NCBI RefSeq assembly: GCF_049994355.1
Contig: NZ_CP188257.1
Coordinates: 4,278,001 to 4,342,000, forward strand
Length of the DNA: 64,000 nucleotides
DNA from: Angustibacter sp049994355
GTDB lineage: Bacteria; Actinomycetota; Actinomycetes; Actinomycetales; Angustibacteraceae
Direction of reading: 5' to 3'
Each line of letters starts with the position of its first letter. Positions within the stretch are counted from its first letter, which is position 1. Made by a program: the position numbers and the translations under genes. The notes under the pieces were generated by a model. That model made no database searches. It was not told where the DNA came from and worked only from the letters and a program-made list of their open reading frames with translations. Shown here piece after piece: positions 46,305-54,188 of this stretch.

Positions 46305-46694
46305 GTGCATGACGACGCCAGCAGCCGACCCTGCACCCACGTCCCGGCCGATGCCCTGCGCCCCGGCGACCCGACTCCGGGGATGAGCCGTCAGGTCGGG
46401 CTGGACGTCGAAGGGATGTGGAGCGGCACGGTGGACACCGCGCCCGGCGCGGTGTCCGGCTGGCACCACCACGGCGCGCACGAGACCACGCTGTACGTCG
46501 TCCAGGGCAGCATGCGGTTGGAGTCCGGGCTGGGCGGTGCACACACGGTCGAGGGGCAGGCGGGGGACTTCCTGCACGTGCCCGCGTACGCCGTGCACCG
46601 CGAGTCGAACCCGGGCGACAAGCCGAGCCTGGCCGTCGTGGTGCGCTGCGGGACCGGAGCGCCGACGGTGAACGTCGACGGGCCGGCCACCTAG
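46305..46694 (+). CDS. Cupin-domain protein
   Basis: A 129-residue single cupin. Motif 1 is GWHHHGAHETTLYVVQG, with the metal-binding histidines and glutamine, and motif 2 is GDFLHVPAYAVHRESNPGD. GTG 46305 is the likely start; ATG 46383 would still keep the domain. Its stop codon TAG is part of the -10-like box of menE. Function unknown, probably a small-molecule-binding or isomerase-type cupin. Confidence 0.82.
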   Translation: MHDDASSRPCTHVPADALRPGDPTPGMSRQVGLDVEGMWSGTVDTAPGAVSGWHHHGAHETTLYVVQGSMRLESGLGGAHTVEGQAGDFLHVPAYAVHRESNPGDKPSLAVVVRCGTGAPTVNVDGPAT

Positions 46695-46703
46695 GCTGGC
46701 CGA

Positions 46704-47885
46704 GTGCCCCGCAAGATCGCTGCCATCGACCTGTCTGCACTACCGCTGGACGACGCGACGCAGCTGCTACGCGCCGCACTGGACGGCTCCGGCGATGCCC
46801 TGCTGCCGACCGCGGGCGACGCCGCCGCCGAGCGGGCCCGCCACGAGCTCGCAGCCGGCACTGCGCTGCTCGACGGCGAGGACGATCCGGACGACCCGAC
46901 CGCGTTGGTCATCGCGACGTCCGGCTCGACCGGACCACCCAAAGGTGCCCTGCTGCAGGCGTCCGCGCTGCGCGCGTCAGCCCGCGCCACCCACGACCGC
47001 CTCGGCGGCCCGGGCAGCTGGCTGCTGGCCCTGCCCACCCAGCACGTGGCGGGCGTCCAGGTGCTGCTGCGCTCGGTGCACGCCGGCACGGTACCGGCGG
47101 TGCTGGACCTGCGGGATGGTTTCGACCTCGACGCTTTCGCCTCTGCCGCAACCGATCTGGCCGACCGCACCGGCCGCACGTACACGGCGCTGGTGCCCAC
47201 CCAGCTGGTCCGGATGCTGGCCGACGGCGGCCGCGCTCTGCGCGCCCTGACGGCGTTCGACGCGGTCCTGCTCGGCGGCGCCGCCGCCACGCCCGCACTG
47301 CTGGACGGCGCCCGGGCGGCCGGCGTCACGGTGGTGACCACCTACGGGATGAGCGAGACCTGCGGCGGGTGCGTCTACGACGGCCTTCCGCTGGACGGCG
47401 TGCAGGTGAAGGTCGACGACCGCATCCGGCTGGGCGGCCCGGTCGTGGCCCTCGGTTACCGGTTGGCCCCCGGCGCGCCACAGTTCGAGCAGTCCGGCGG
47501 GACACGCTGGTTCAGCACGAGCGACCTCGGCGAGCTGCTCGGCGAACGGCTCACCGTGCTCGGCCGCGCGGACGACGTACTGGTCACCGGCGGCGTCAAG
47601 GTCTCACCGCAGGCCGTCGAGGCGGTCCTCGCGGAGCTGCTCGGCGTCAACGAGTGCCTGGTCGTCGGCGTGCCGGACGCCGAATGGGGCCAGCGGCTCG
47701 TCGTCCTCGTCGTCGCCGAGCCCGTCCCCAGCCTGGAAGCGTTGCGGCACAGCGTGTCCACCCGACTCGGCGCGGCTGCGGCGCCTCGCGAAGTCGTCCA
47801 GGTCGAGTCTCTGCCGACGACCGCGCTGGGCAAACCGGACAGGCGCGCGGCCACCCGGCTCGCAGAGGCCGCTTTGTCCCGTTGA
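46704..47885 (+). CDS. menE: o-Succinylbenzoate-CoA ligase
   Basis: A 393-residue ANL-superfamily adenylating enzyme activating o-succinylbenzoate. The P-loop IATSGSTGPPKGALLQ, TTYGMSETCGGCVYDG, STSDLGELL, VLGRADDVLVTGGVKVSPQA and the C-terminal lysine motif TTALGKPDRR are present. The GTG at 46704 is six bases after TAGGCT (46692-46697). Slightly short for the family because the N-terminal region is compact, as in actinobacterial MenE. Confidence 0.93.
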   Translation: MPRKIAAIDLSALPLDDATQLLRAALDGSGDALLPTAGDAAAERARHELAAGTALLDGEDDPDDPTALVIATSGSTGPPKGALLQASALRASARATHDRLGGPGSWLLALPTQHVAGVQVLLRSVHAGTVPAVLDLRDGFDLDAFASAATDLADRTGRTYTALVPTQLVRMLADGGRALRALTAFDAVLLGGAAATPALLDGARAAGVTVVTTYGMSETCGGCVYDGLPLDGVQVKVDDRIRLGGPVVALGYRLAPGAPQFEQSGGTRWFSTSDLGELLGERLTVLGRADDVLVTGGVKVSPQAVEAVLAELLGVNECLVVGVPDAEWGQRLVVLVVAEPVPSLEALRHSVSTRLGAAAAPREVVQVESLPTTALGKPDRRAATRLAEAALSR

Positions 47886-47941
47886 CCGCGACCCGGCCGC
47901 GGAGGACCGTCGGATCCGCAGGGCCGACCGAGGAGGACGAC

Positions 47942-48256
47942 ATGGCGGGCTTCATCCAGATCATCGAGTTCCGCAGCTCACGGTGGGACGAGCTCCAGGC
48001 ACTGGCGCAGGAGTTCGAGGACAGCCGCACCGCAGCCGGGGCCTCGGGCTCCAGCCCGACGAAGATCCACGTGGTGGCCGACCGGGACGATCCGGGCCGC
48101 TTCCTCAACATCGTGGAGTTCGAGTCCTACGAGGCGGCGATGGAGAACTCGCAACGACCCGAGACCGGTGACTTCGCCTCGAAGATGGCCGCCCTGTGCG
48201 ACGGCCCGCCGACCTTCCACAACCTCGACGTCCGCTACGAGGCACAGATCGACTGA
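47942..48256 (+). CDS. Small dimeric alpha-beta-barrel-like protein
   Basis: A 104-residue protein. GFIQIIEFRSSRWDELQALA, KIHVVADRDDPGRFLNIVEF and ESYEAAMENSQRPETGDFAS resemble the ABM/ferredoxin-like fold of small monooxygenase-type proteins; no active-site assignment can be made. The start ATG 47942 has a GAGGA site six bases upstream. It lies between menE and menA on the same strand and may be co-transcribed. Confidence 0.72.
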   Translation: MAGFIQIIEFRSSRWDELQALAQEFEDSRTAAGASGSSPTKIHVVADRDDPGRFLNIVEFESYEAAMENSQRPETGDFASKMAALCDGPPTFHNLDVRYEAQID

Positions 48257-48337
48257 CTCACGACGAGCTCGACCGCTCGACCGCTCGACCGGAGCCCACC
48301 TTCCGACCACGGGAGGCGGCACGAGAGGATTCCGGGC

Positions 48338-49210
48338 GTGGCAACCCGAGCTCAGTGGATCGAAGGCGCACGCCCGCGCACCCTGCCGGCGGCGGTCGCA
48401 CCGGTCGTCGCCGGCACCGGCGTCGCCGCCGACCTGGACGCTGTCATGCCCTGGCGGGCACTGCTCGCGCTGGTCGTGGCGCTCGCCTTGCAGGTGGCGG
48501 TGAACTACGCCAACGACTACTCCGATGGGATCCGCGGCACTGATGACGAGCGGGTCGGCCCCTTGCGGCTCACCGGCTCGGGGGTCGCCGCACCGGCGAG
48601 CGTCAAGCGCGCCGCGTTCATCGCGTTCGGGGTGGCCGCGGTGGCCGGCCTTGCCCTGGTCCTGGTGTCTCGCTCGTGGTGGCTGCTCCCGGTCGGCGCG
48701 GCCGCCGTGCTGGCCGCCTGGTTCTACACCGGCGGCTCGCACCCGTACGGCTACCTCGGCCTCGGCGAGGCGTTCGTCTTCGTCTTCTTCGGCCTGATCG
48801 CCGTCCTGGGCACGACCTGGACGCAGGCCGGCGCGCTGTCCTGGACGGCGCTCGCGGTGGCCGTCGCCGTCGGCTGCCTCGCCTGTGCGCTGCTGGTCGC
48901 GAACAACCTGCGGGACATCCCGACCGACCGGGTCGCCGGGAAGCGGACGCTGGCCGTGCGGCTGGGCGACCGCGGTGCCCGCGCGCTGTACCTGACGTTG
49001 GTGACGGTGCCCTACCTGCTGGTCGTCGCGCTTGCCTGGCACCAGCCGTGGGTGCTGGTGACGCTGGCGTCAGCGGTGCTCTTGCTGCCCGCCGTCCGGG
49101 CCGTCGTCGGTGGTGGGGTCGGCCGGCAGCTCATCCCCGCCCTGCGCGACACCGGGCGCGCCGAGCTCGCCTTCGGCGTTCTGATCGCGCTGGCCCTCGC
49201 CTTCGGCTGA
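48338..49210 (+). CDS. menA: 1,4-Dihydroxy-2-naphthoate polyprenyltransferase
   Basis: A 290-residue UbiA-family membrane enzyme attaching the polyprenyl chain to dihydroxynaphthoate. The first aspartate motif NYANDYSDGIRGTD and the second NNLRDIPTDRVAGKRTLAVR are complete; eight to nine membrane helices follow. GTG 48338 is 7 bases after GAGGAT. Its last 141 bases overlap the convergent DUF4229 gene in antisense, and the conserved C-terminus (TGRAELAFGVLIALALAFG) shows menA is real to its stop. Confidence 0.95.
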   Translation: MATRAQWIEGARPRTLPAAVAPVVAGTGVAADLDAVMPWRALLALVVALALQVAVNYANDYSDGIRGTDDERVGPLRLTGSGVAAPASVKRAAFIAFGVAAVAGLALVLVSRSWWLLPVGAAAVLAAWFYTGGSHPYGYLGLGEAFVFVFFGLIAVLGTTWTQAGALSWTALAVAVAVGCLACALLVANNLRDIPTDRVAGKRTLAVRLGDRGARALYLTLVTVPYLLVVALAWHQPWVLVTLASAVLLLPAVRAVVGGGVGRQLIPALRDTGRAELAFGVLIALALAFG

Positions 49211-49510
49211 GCCGATGGCCGCGCCCTCGGCCTCGGCGTCCTCCGCATCCTCGGCCTCGGCGTCCTCGGCCTCGGCGTCCTCGGCATCGGCGTCCGGGTC
49301 AGCGGACCCGGCGGCACGGCTCGCCATCCGGTCGGCGAGCTGCTGGGTCATCGCCAGCCGCGGCCCCTTCAGCACGAAGTACGACAGCGGCACCGAGATC
49401 ACCAGTGCGAGCACGATCAGCCAGAACCCGCGAGCGCCCACCAACCAGAGCACGATCAGCACGGCGAACAGCAGCATGAAGCGCAGCAGGGTGTAGCGAG
49501 CGAAGGTCAC
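49070..49510 (-). CDS. DUF4229 membrane protein with acidic repeat tail
   Basis: A 146-residue protein. The N-terminal about 60 residues (YTLLRFMLLFAVLIVLWLVG, then SVPLSYFVLKGPRLAMTQQL) match DUF4229, with two membrane helices, typical next to menA in actinobacteria. After ADRMASRAAGSADPD the tail is an (EDAEA)n acidic repeat and then 45 residues read antisense through the end of menA. The GTG at 49510 is 7 bases after TAGGCT. The functional part is probably only the first about 75 residues. Confidence 0.82.
   Translation of the reverse strand: MTFARYTLLRFMLLFAVLIVLWLVGARGFWLIVLALVISVPLSYFVLKGPRLAMTQQLADRMASRAAGSADPDADAEDAEAEDAEAEDAEDAEAEGAAIGSAEGEGQRDQNAEGELGAPGVAQGGDELPADPTTDDGPDGGQQEHR
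49226..49303 (-). repeat. Coding repeat of CTCGGCGTC-type units in the DUF4229 gene
   Basis: Degenerate 9- and 15-base units built from CTCGGC and GTCCTC read as Glu-Asp-Ala-Glu repeats on the minus strand. They start 16 bases after the menA stop, so expansion here does not affect menA. Confidence 0.7.
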
Positions 49511-49515
49511 CCGGG

Positions 49516-50010
49516 TCAGCCTACGGAGGTCGAACCGGACGGCGCCGCGGCGGCTGGCTCGGGGTCGACCACCGGGGGCAGCGTGCGCCCCTCCCAGTTC
49601 GTGGCCAGGACGACGGTCGTGCGGGTCCGCGAGATGCCGCGCACCTTGCGCAGCTTGGCCACCACCGACTCCAGCCCGGCGACGTCCGCCGCACGGACCT
49701 TGACCACGAAGTTCTCGTCACCGGCGACGTACCAGCAGTCCTCGACCTCGACGATGTCGCGAAGCTGGTCGACGACGTCGCCGTCCACGTCGTCGCCTTC
49801 GTAGAGATCGACCAGAGCACTGACCGAGAGGCCGAACGCTGGCGCGCTGACCACCGCCTGGTAGCCGATGATCACGCCCTGCTCCTCGAGCCGGCGTACC
49901 CGCTCCTGCACGCTCGGCCCGGACATCCCGACCAGCCGGCCCAGCTCGGCCCAGCTAGCCCGGCCGTTCGCGCGCAAAGCGCCGACCAGCTGACGATCCA
50001 CGCCGTCCAT
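49516..50010 (-). CDS. Lrp/AsnC-family transcriptional regulator
   Basis: A 164-residue regulator: HTH region LVGALRANGRASWAELGRLV, then MSGPSVQERVRRLEEQGVII, followed by a RAM ligand-binding domain (SALVDLYEGDDVDGDVVDQL, GDENFVVKVRAADVAGLESV). ATG 50010 is preferred (GGAGG six bases upstream); the frame extends further but without conservation. It is divergent from a tiny ORF, so it may regulate that and the GGDEF-EAL gene. The effector is probably an amino acid. Confidence 0.92.
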   Translation of the reverse strand: MDGVDRQLVGALRANGRASWAELGRLVGMSGPSVQERVRRLEEQGVIIGYQAVVSAPAFGLSVSALVDLYEGDDVDGDVVDQLRDIVEVEDCWYVAGDENFVVKVRAADVAGLESVVAKLRKVRGISRTRTTVVLATNWEGRTLPPVVDPEPAAAAPSGSTSVG

Positions 50011-50173
50011 CTCGTGCCTCCATCCCATGCGGTCGCGCACTTTCGATGCCAATGATGCCAGATCACCTTGGATTTGGTCTGTCTCACAGCAAATCCTTGT
50101 TATGATCATCCGCAGATGGCTACACCTGCCATCACATCACAGGGTCAGCCGACCCCAGCCCGAGAAGGACATC

Positions 50174-50293
50174 ATGGTTACCCCGGAGTACGCCCGCGCC
50201 TACATCAACGAGCTCACCAGCTTCGCTCAGCCCAGCACCACGGACGAGCGTCGGATGAACCTCGGACGCCTGCTTCGCAGGCTCTCGCGCTGA
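50174..50293 (+). CDS. Possible 39-residue small protein
   Basis: A short frame starting MVTPEYARAYINELTSF and ending in NLGRLLRRLSR, preceded by GAGAAGG. It is amphipathic and basic at its C-terminus. It lies between the divergent Lrp regulator and the GGDEF-EAL gene; a TATGAT element at 50101-50106 could be its -10. The surrounding DNA is AT-richer than the average here, consistent with a promoter. Function unknown; coding status uncertain. Confidence 0.5.
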   Translation: MVTPEYARAYINELTSFAQPSTTDERRMNLGRLLRRLSR

Positions 50294-50337
50294 CGGCGAA
50301 CTGTCAGGCCGGGTCAGCACCGGCCGATAGGGACCAT

Positions 50338-52215
50338 GTGAGTCTGGAACCCGGGCAGTCCGGTTCGGACGGCGCGGCCAGGGGCACCAACGAGATGCTC
50401 GAGCCGGTCGTCCCGTTGCTGCTGTCCGCGGTCGGCGTCGTCTCGTGCGCCACGGTCGGCGCTGGCCCGCTGACCATGCTGCTGACGCTCATCCCTGCGG
50501 TGCTGGGCCTCGCCGGCCTACTCGGCTGGCGCGGCGACACGGCCCTGCTCGTCCGGGCCTGCATGCTGGCCGGCACCGCGTACACGCTGCCCCTGGTCGA
50601 CCACGCACTTGTCCCGCACGTCCTGCAGTGGTGGTACGCCATCGTCGCGGTCTACCCGCTGCTGCTGGTGGCGTTGGGCACGACGATGGCCTTCACGCTG
50701 GCCGGGGCGGTGCTCAGCCAGTACCTCGTCGGCACCGCCACCACCGGGGTCACGTTGACCGGCTGGGCGCTGCGCTGCCTGCTGCTGGCCGGCATCGGCG
50801 TCCTCGTGGCCCGTGCGGGCACCGAGTACCGGTCCGCCCGGGACGACGCCCGCCGCCGTCAGGTCGCAGCCGAGGCCGCCGAGCGCGAGCTGCACCACGC
50901 CACGACGCACGACGCGCTGACCGGTATGCCGAACCGCACGTCGCTGGACCTGTTCCTGGACGTCGCGCTGCACGCCCGCACCGACGAGCCGGACCACGAG
51001 GTGGCATTGCTGCTGCTCGACATGGACCGGTTCAAGAACGTCAACGAGACCCTCGGCCACCTGGCCGGTGACCGGCTGCTCCGCGAGGTCGGCGACCGCC
51101 TGATCAACACCCTGGACGACGACCAGCGCGCCGCCCGGCTCGGCGGCGACGAGTTCGCCGTGGTGCTGACCCGCGCCACCCCCGCGCAGGCCCAGCTGGC
51201 GGCCGAGCGGCTGGTGGAGCTCTTCGACCAGCCGGTGGAGGTCGGCGGCGCGCCCTACCGGATCGGGGTCTCCGTCGGTGTCGCCACGACCGGCAACGGG
51301 ATCGAGGAGCGCAGCGACCTGCTTCGCTGCGCCGACGCCGCCATGTACGCCGCCAAGCGCGGCGGGCGCGGGCGGGCCGTCGCGTTCGACTCGGCCATGA
51401 GCGAGGACGTCGCCGCCAACCTCGCGGTCGAGCAGCAGCTGCGTGAGGCCATCGCGCTGGGCGCCGACCTCGGCCCGAGCCGCAGAGCCGACGCCATCAC
51501 CGCCGTCTTCCAGCCCGTCGTGAGCCTCGCCACCGGCCGCGCGATCGGCGCCGAGGCGCTGGCCCGCTGGGAGCTGGGCGGCCGGTTCGTCACCCCGCTG
51601 CGCTTCGTGCCGCTGGCGGAGGAGCTCGGCCTCGGTCGCGAGCTGGCCGTGGTGATCGCCCGCCAGTCCATGCAGGCACTGTCCGCCTGGCACCGCGACG
51701 GCTACACCGAGATCGGCAGCATCGCGATCAACATCAGCGCCGCCGACCTGCTCTCCCCCGGGCTGCCGGACGAGCTTGCCGGCATCGTCAGTGGCGCCGG
51801 CCTGTCGCCGGGCGCGCTGACCCTGGAGATCACCGAACGCGACGTCGTCGGCGACGTGGAGCGCACCCGCGAGACCATGCAGGAGCTGCGGCACAAGGGA
51901 ATCACGGTCGCGGTGGACGACTTCGGCACTGGATTCTCGTCGCTGGCCTACCTGGCGCGGCTACCGCTGCAGGTGCTCAAGATCGACCGCGAGTTCGTGG
52001 CCAACCTGCACGACGACGACACCATCGCGCGCACCGTGGTCGGCCTGGCCGGGTCGTTCGGCATGGAGTGCATCGCGGAGGGCATCGAGACCGAGCAGCA
52101 GCTGCTGGCGCTTTCCGAGCTCGGCGTGCACGCCGGGCAGGGCTGGCACCTGGGTCGACCGACCAGCGCGGCGGACTTCGTGGAGTCCCTGCGAGCCCTG
52201 ACCCGCACCGGCTAG
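50338..52215 (+). CDS. Membrane GGDEF-EAL protein (cyclic di-GMP turnover)
   Basis: A 625-residue protein with about six N-terminal membrane helices (roughly residues 20-160), a GGDEF domain and an EAL domain. The GGDEF signature is exact (RLGGDEFAVV, near residue 268) and the EAL domain has GAEALARWE near 403, TLEITERDV, AVDDFGTGFSSLAYLARLPL near 526 and KIDREFV, so both cyclase and phosphodiesterase activities could be live. GTG 50338 is chosen, with AGGGA 5 bases upstream; ATG 50395 is an alternative. Its stop overlaps the convergent GNAT gene. Confidence 0.92.
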   Translation: MSLEPGQSGSDGAARGTNEMLEPVVPLLLSAVGVVSCATVGAGPLTMLLTLIPAVLGLAGLLGWRGDTALLVRACMLAGTAYTLPLVDHALVPHVLQWWYAIVAVYPLLLVALGTTMAFTLAGAVLSQYLVGTATTGVTLTGWALRCLLLAGIGVLVARAGTEYRSARDDARRRQVAAEAAERELHHATTHDALTGMPNRTSLDLFLDVALHARTDEPDHEVALLLLDMDRFKNVNETLGHLAGDRLLREVGDRLINTLDDDQRAARLGGDEFAVVLTRATPAQAQLAAERLVELFDQPVEVGGAPYRIGVSVGVATTGNGIEERSDLLRCADAAMYAAKRGGRGRAVAFDSAMSEDVAANLAVEQQLREAIALGADLGPSRRADAITAVFQPVVSLATGRAIGAEALARWELGGRFVTPLRFVPLAEELGLGRELAVVIARQSMQALSAWHRDGYTEIGSIAINISAADLLSPGLPDELAGIVSGAGLSPGALTLEITERDVVGDVERTRETMQELRHKGITVAVDDFGTGFSSLAYLARLPLQVLKIDREFVANLHDDDTIARTVVGLAGSFGMECIAEGIETEQQLLALSELGVHAGQGWHLGRPTSAADFVESLRALTRTG

Positions 52216-52709
52216 CCGAGCTCCAACTCGTAGGTCATCAGCAGCACCCCGGCCATCGGCTCCCAGTCCCGCTCCGGCCGACGGACGAAGCCCATCGACT
52301 CGTACAGCCCCACCGCCGGCGTCATCATCGAGCGGGTGGACAGCACCAGCCGCCGGGCGCCTGCGGCCCTCGCCCGCGCAACGCACTCCTCGACGAGCAC
52401 CCGCCCCAGGCCGAGGCCACGCGCTGCAGGGTCGACCGCCAGCATCCGGAACTCCGCCTCGCCCTCGCGCGCGACGTCCGCGTAGGCCGACCCGGCCCGG
52501 ACGAAGGACACGGTGCCCAGGACCTGCCCCGCCTCGTCGTCCCACGCCACCAGCAGCTCGCTGTGCTGGGCCCGGTCAGCCGCCTTGCGCAACGTGTCCT
52601 GATAGTCCGAGCCTTGTGGGATCAGGCCGTCCGCCAGGTACGCGCGCGCCGTGAGGTCGCCGATCACGTCGTACTCCTGCGGGCTCGCAGCCCGGACCAT
52701 CACGCTCAT
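52212..52709 (-). CDS. GNAT-family N-acetyltransferase
   Basis: A 165-residue protein. RMLAVDPAARGLGLGRVLVE is the acetyl-CoA pyrophosphate loop and VGLYESMGFVRRPERDWEP the C-terminal segment. Resembles small-molecule or N-terminal acetyltransferases; substrate unknown. It overlaps the upstream methyltransferase gene by 4 bases and the convergent GGDEF-EAL stop by 4 bases. Confidence 0.87.
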   Translation of the reverse strand: MSVMVRAASPQEYDVIGDLTARAYLADGLIPQGSDYQDTLRKAADRAQHSELLVAWDDEAGQVLGTVSFVRAGSAYADVAREGEAEFRMLAVDPAARGLGLGRVLVEECVARARAAGARRLVLSTRSMMTPAVGLYESMGFVRRPERDWEPMAGVLLMTYELELG

Positions 52710-53407
52710 GCAGTCAGTCTGCCAGTCGCCTCGCTCGATCTGCTGCGCGCAAAGATGACCGCTCCCGGGACCTGCTCGTCTGGCCCGATGACCAGTTCGG
52801 CCTCAATCGCGAACCCCGCGTCGCGAAGCCAACCCCTGACCTTGCTCGGCGGACGATGGTGACTGTCAACGTTGATTGAACGACCCGTGTAACCCTGCGA
52901 CGTATGTCGTGTCTCGTCACCGACGTGAAAGCCCACCATCAAGAGACCCTCTGGCCGCAACACTCGACGGAACTCGTCGAACACGCCGGGGACGGCGTGA
53001 TCGGGCACGTGGATCACGGACCAGAACGCGAGTATGCCGACCACCGAGTCGTCCGCCAGGTCGAGGTCAGTCATCGTCCCGACCTCGAAGCGTAGCTCTG
53101 GATAGTCACGCCGCGCGATGGCGATCATCTCGGGCGAAAGGTCTATGCCGAACACGTCCACTCCGGCGTCGTGGAGGTAGCCGGTGATGTACCCCGGTCC
53201 GCAGCCCACATCGGCGACTGGCCCACCTCCGGCACCGTGCACCAACTCGGCGAACAACGCCAGGCTCGCCCGGAGGTAAGGCCTGCCACTGAGCAGTCCA
53301 CGCACCTTCTCGGCGTACCCGCTGGCGTCGGTGTCGTACGACGAGCGGGTATCGGAGAGCCAGGCATCAGCCACGGGTGACACGGTAACCCGATCTGGCA
53401 ACGCCAT
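52706..53407 (-). CDS. SAM-dependent class I methyltransferase
   Basis: A 233-residue protein. Motif I is VADVGCGPGYITGYLHDAGV; then GIDLSPEMIAIARRDYPELR and GTMTDLDLADDSVVGILAFW show the SAM-binding fold, with VLRPEGLLMVGFHVGDE as motif III. ATG 53407 is chosen; GTG 53383 and a longer frame are possible. Acceptor unknown. Likely co-transcribed with the GNAT gene. Confidence 0.85.
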   Translation of the reverse strand: MALPDRVTVSPVADAWLSDTRSSYDTDASGYAEKVRGLLSGRPYLRASLALFAELVHGAGGGPVADVGCGPGYITGYLHDAGVDVFGIDLSPEMIAIARRDYPELRFEVGTMTDLDLADDSVVGILAFWSVIHVPDHAVPGVFDEFRRVLRPEGLLMVGFHVGDETRHTSQGYTGRSINVDSHHRPPSKVRGWLRDAGFAIEAELVIGPDEQVPGAVIFARSRSSEATGRLTA

Positions 53408-53492
53408 TGCCCCGCAGCCGCTCGCCGACGCCCGACCGGGTTCCCCGTATCGTGGTTTGCGGTCCCTCGGGGACCCCATGAAGGAGTCCGGA

Positions 53493-54176
53493 TTGACAGA
53501 GAGCCACAACGTTGAGATCGCTCACCAACTCTCAGAGCGTGAGGAGGCCGAGGGTCCTAAGCATCGCTGGGAACGCATCGCTGAGGTCCTGGAGGTTCTC
53601 GCGCTCGCGGTTGCCGCGATCGCCACAGCATGGAGCGGTTTCCAGGCATCAGGGTGGGACGGCCGTCAGGCCCTGCTCTATGGAGAATCCACGTCGCAAC
53701 GGTTCGAGGCCAGCGCCGCCTCGACGACTGGCGGCCAGGAGCTCGTTGCGGACTCGGCGATGTTCACTGGCTGGCTGCAGGCCCGCGCGTTGCACAATCC
53801 GCAGCTGGCAACGACTTTCGAGCGTCGGTTCACTCCCGACTATCACGCTGCCTTCAACGAGTGGCTGCAGACCGACCCGTTGAACGATCCGTCAGCGCCA
53901 CCCGGCCCCGCCTACATGCCGGGGTATCAGAACCCGAACCTTGCGAAGGCCGACACGCTCAATGCCGAGGCCGCACAGTCCTTCGTTGACGGCACCGAAG
54001 CCGGCCACCACGCCGACGACTACGTGCGGCTCACTGTCCTCTTCGCGTTGGTGCTGTTCCTGATTGCCGCAGGTCAGCGGTTCCGCCAACGTCCAGTCCG
54101 GCTCGGCGCGAACGGTCTCGCCGTGGCGCTGCTTGTCTTTGCCATGGCGTATCTCGTCACGCTTCCCCGGCAGTAG
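53493..54176 (+). CDS. Uncharacterised membrane protein
   Basis: A 227-residue protein from TTG 53493, which has a strong AAGGAG site 7 bases upstream; the in-frame ATG at 53478 would place that site inside the coding sequence. An acidic N-terminus (NVEIAHQLSEREEAEGPKHR) is followed by a helix (EVLEVLALAVAAIATAWSGF), a central soluble stretch rich in Gln/Asn, and two C-terminal helices (VRLTVLFALVLFLIAAGQRF, ANGLAVALLVFAMAYLV). No family recognised. Confidence 0.7.
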   Translation: MTESHNVEIAHQLSEREEAEGPKHRWERIAEVLEVLALAVAAIATAWSGFQASGWDGRQALLYGESTSQRFEASAASTTGGQELVADSAMFTGWLQARALHNPQLATTFERRFTPDYHAAFNEWLQTDPLNDPSAPPGPAYMPGYQNPNLAKADTLNAEAAQSFVDGTEAGHHADDYVRLTVLFALVLFLIAAGQRFRQRPVRLGANGLAVALLVFAMAYLVTLPRQ

Positions 54177-54187
54177 GCCGAAAGGCC
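54176..54187. terminator. Small GGCC-GAAA-GGCC stem-loop between convergent genes
   Basis: A 4-bp GC stem with a GAAA tetraloop right at the stop of the membrane protein gene and 1 base from the end of the convergent kinase-like gene. Possible terminator; no T tract. Confidence 0.25.
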
Positions 54188-54188
54188 G

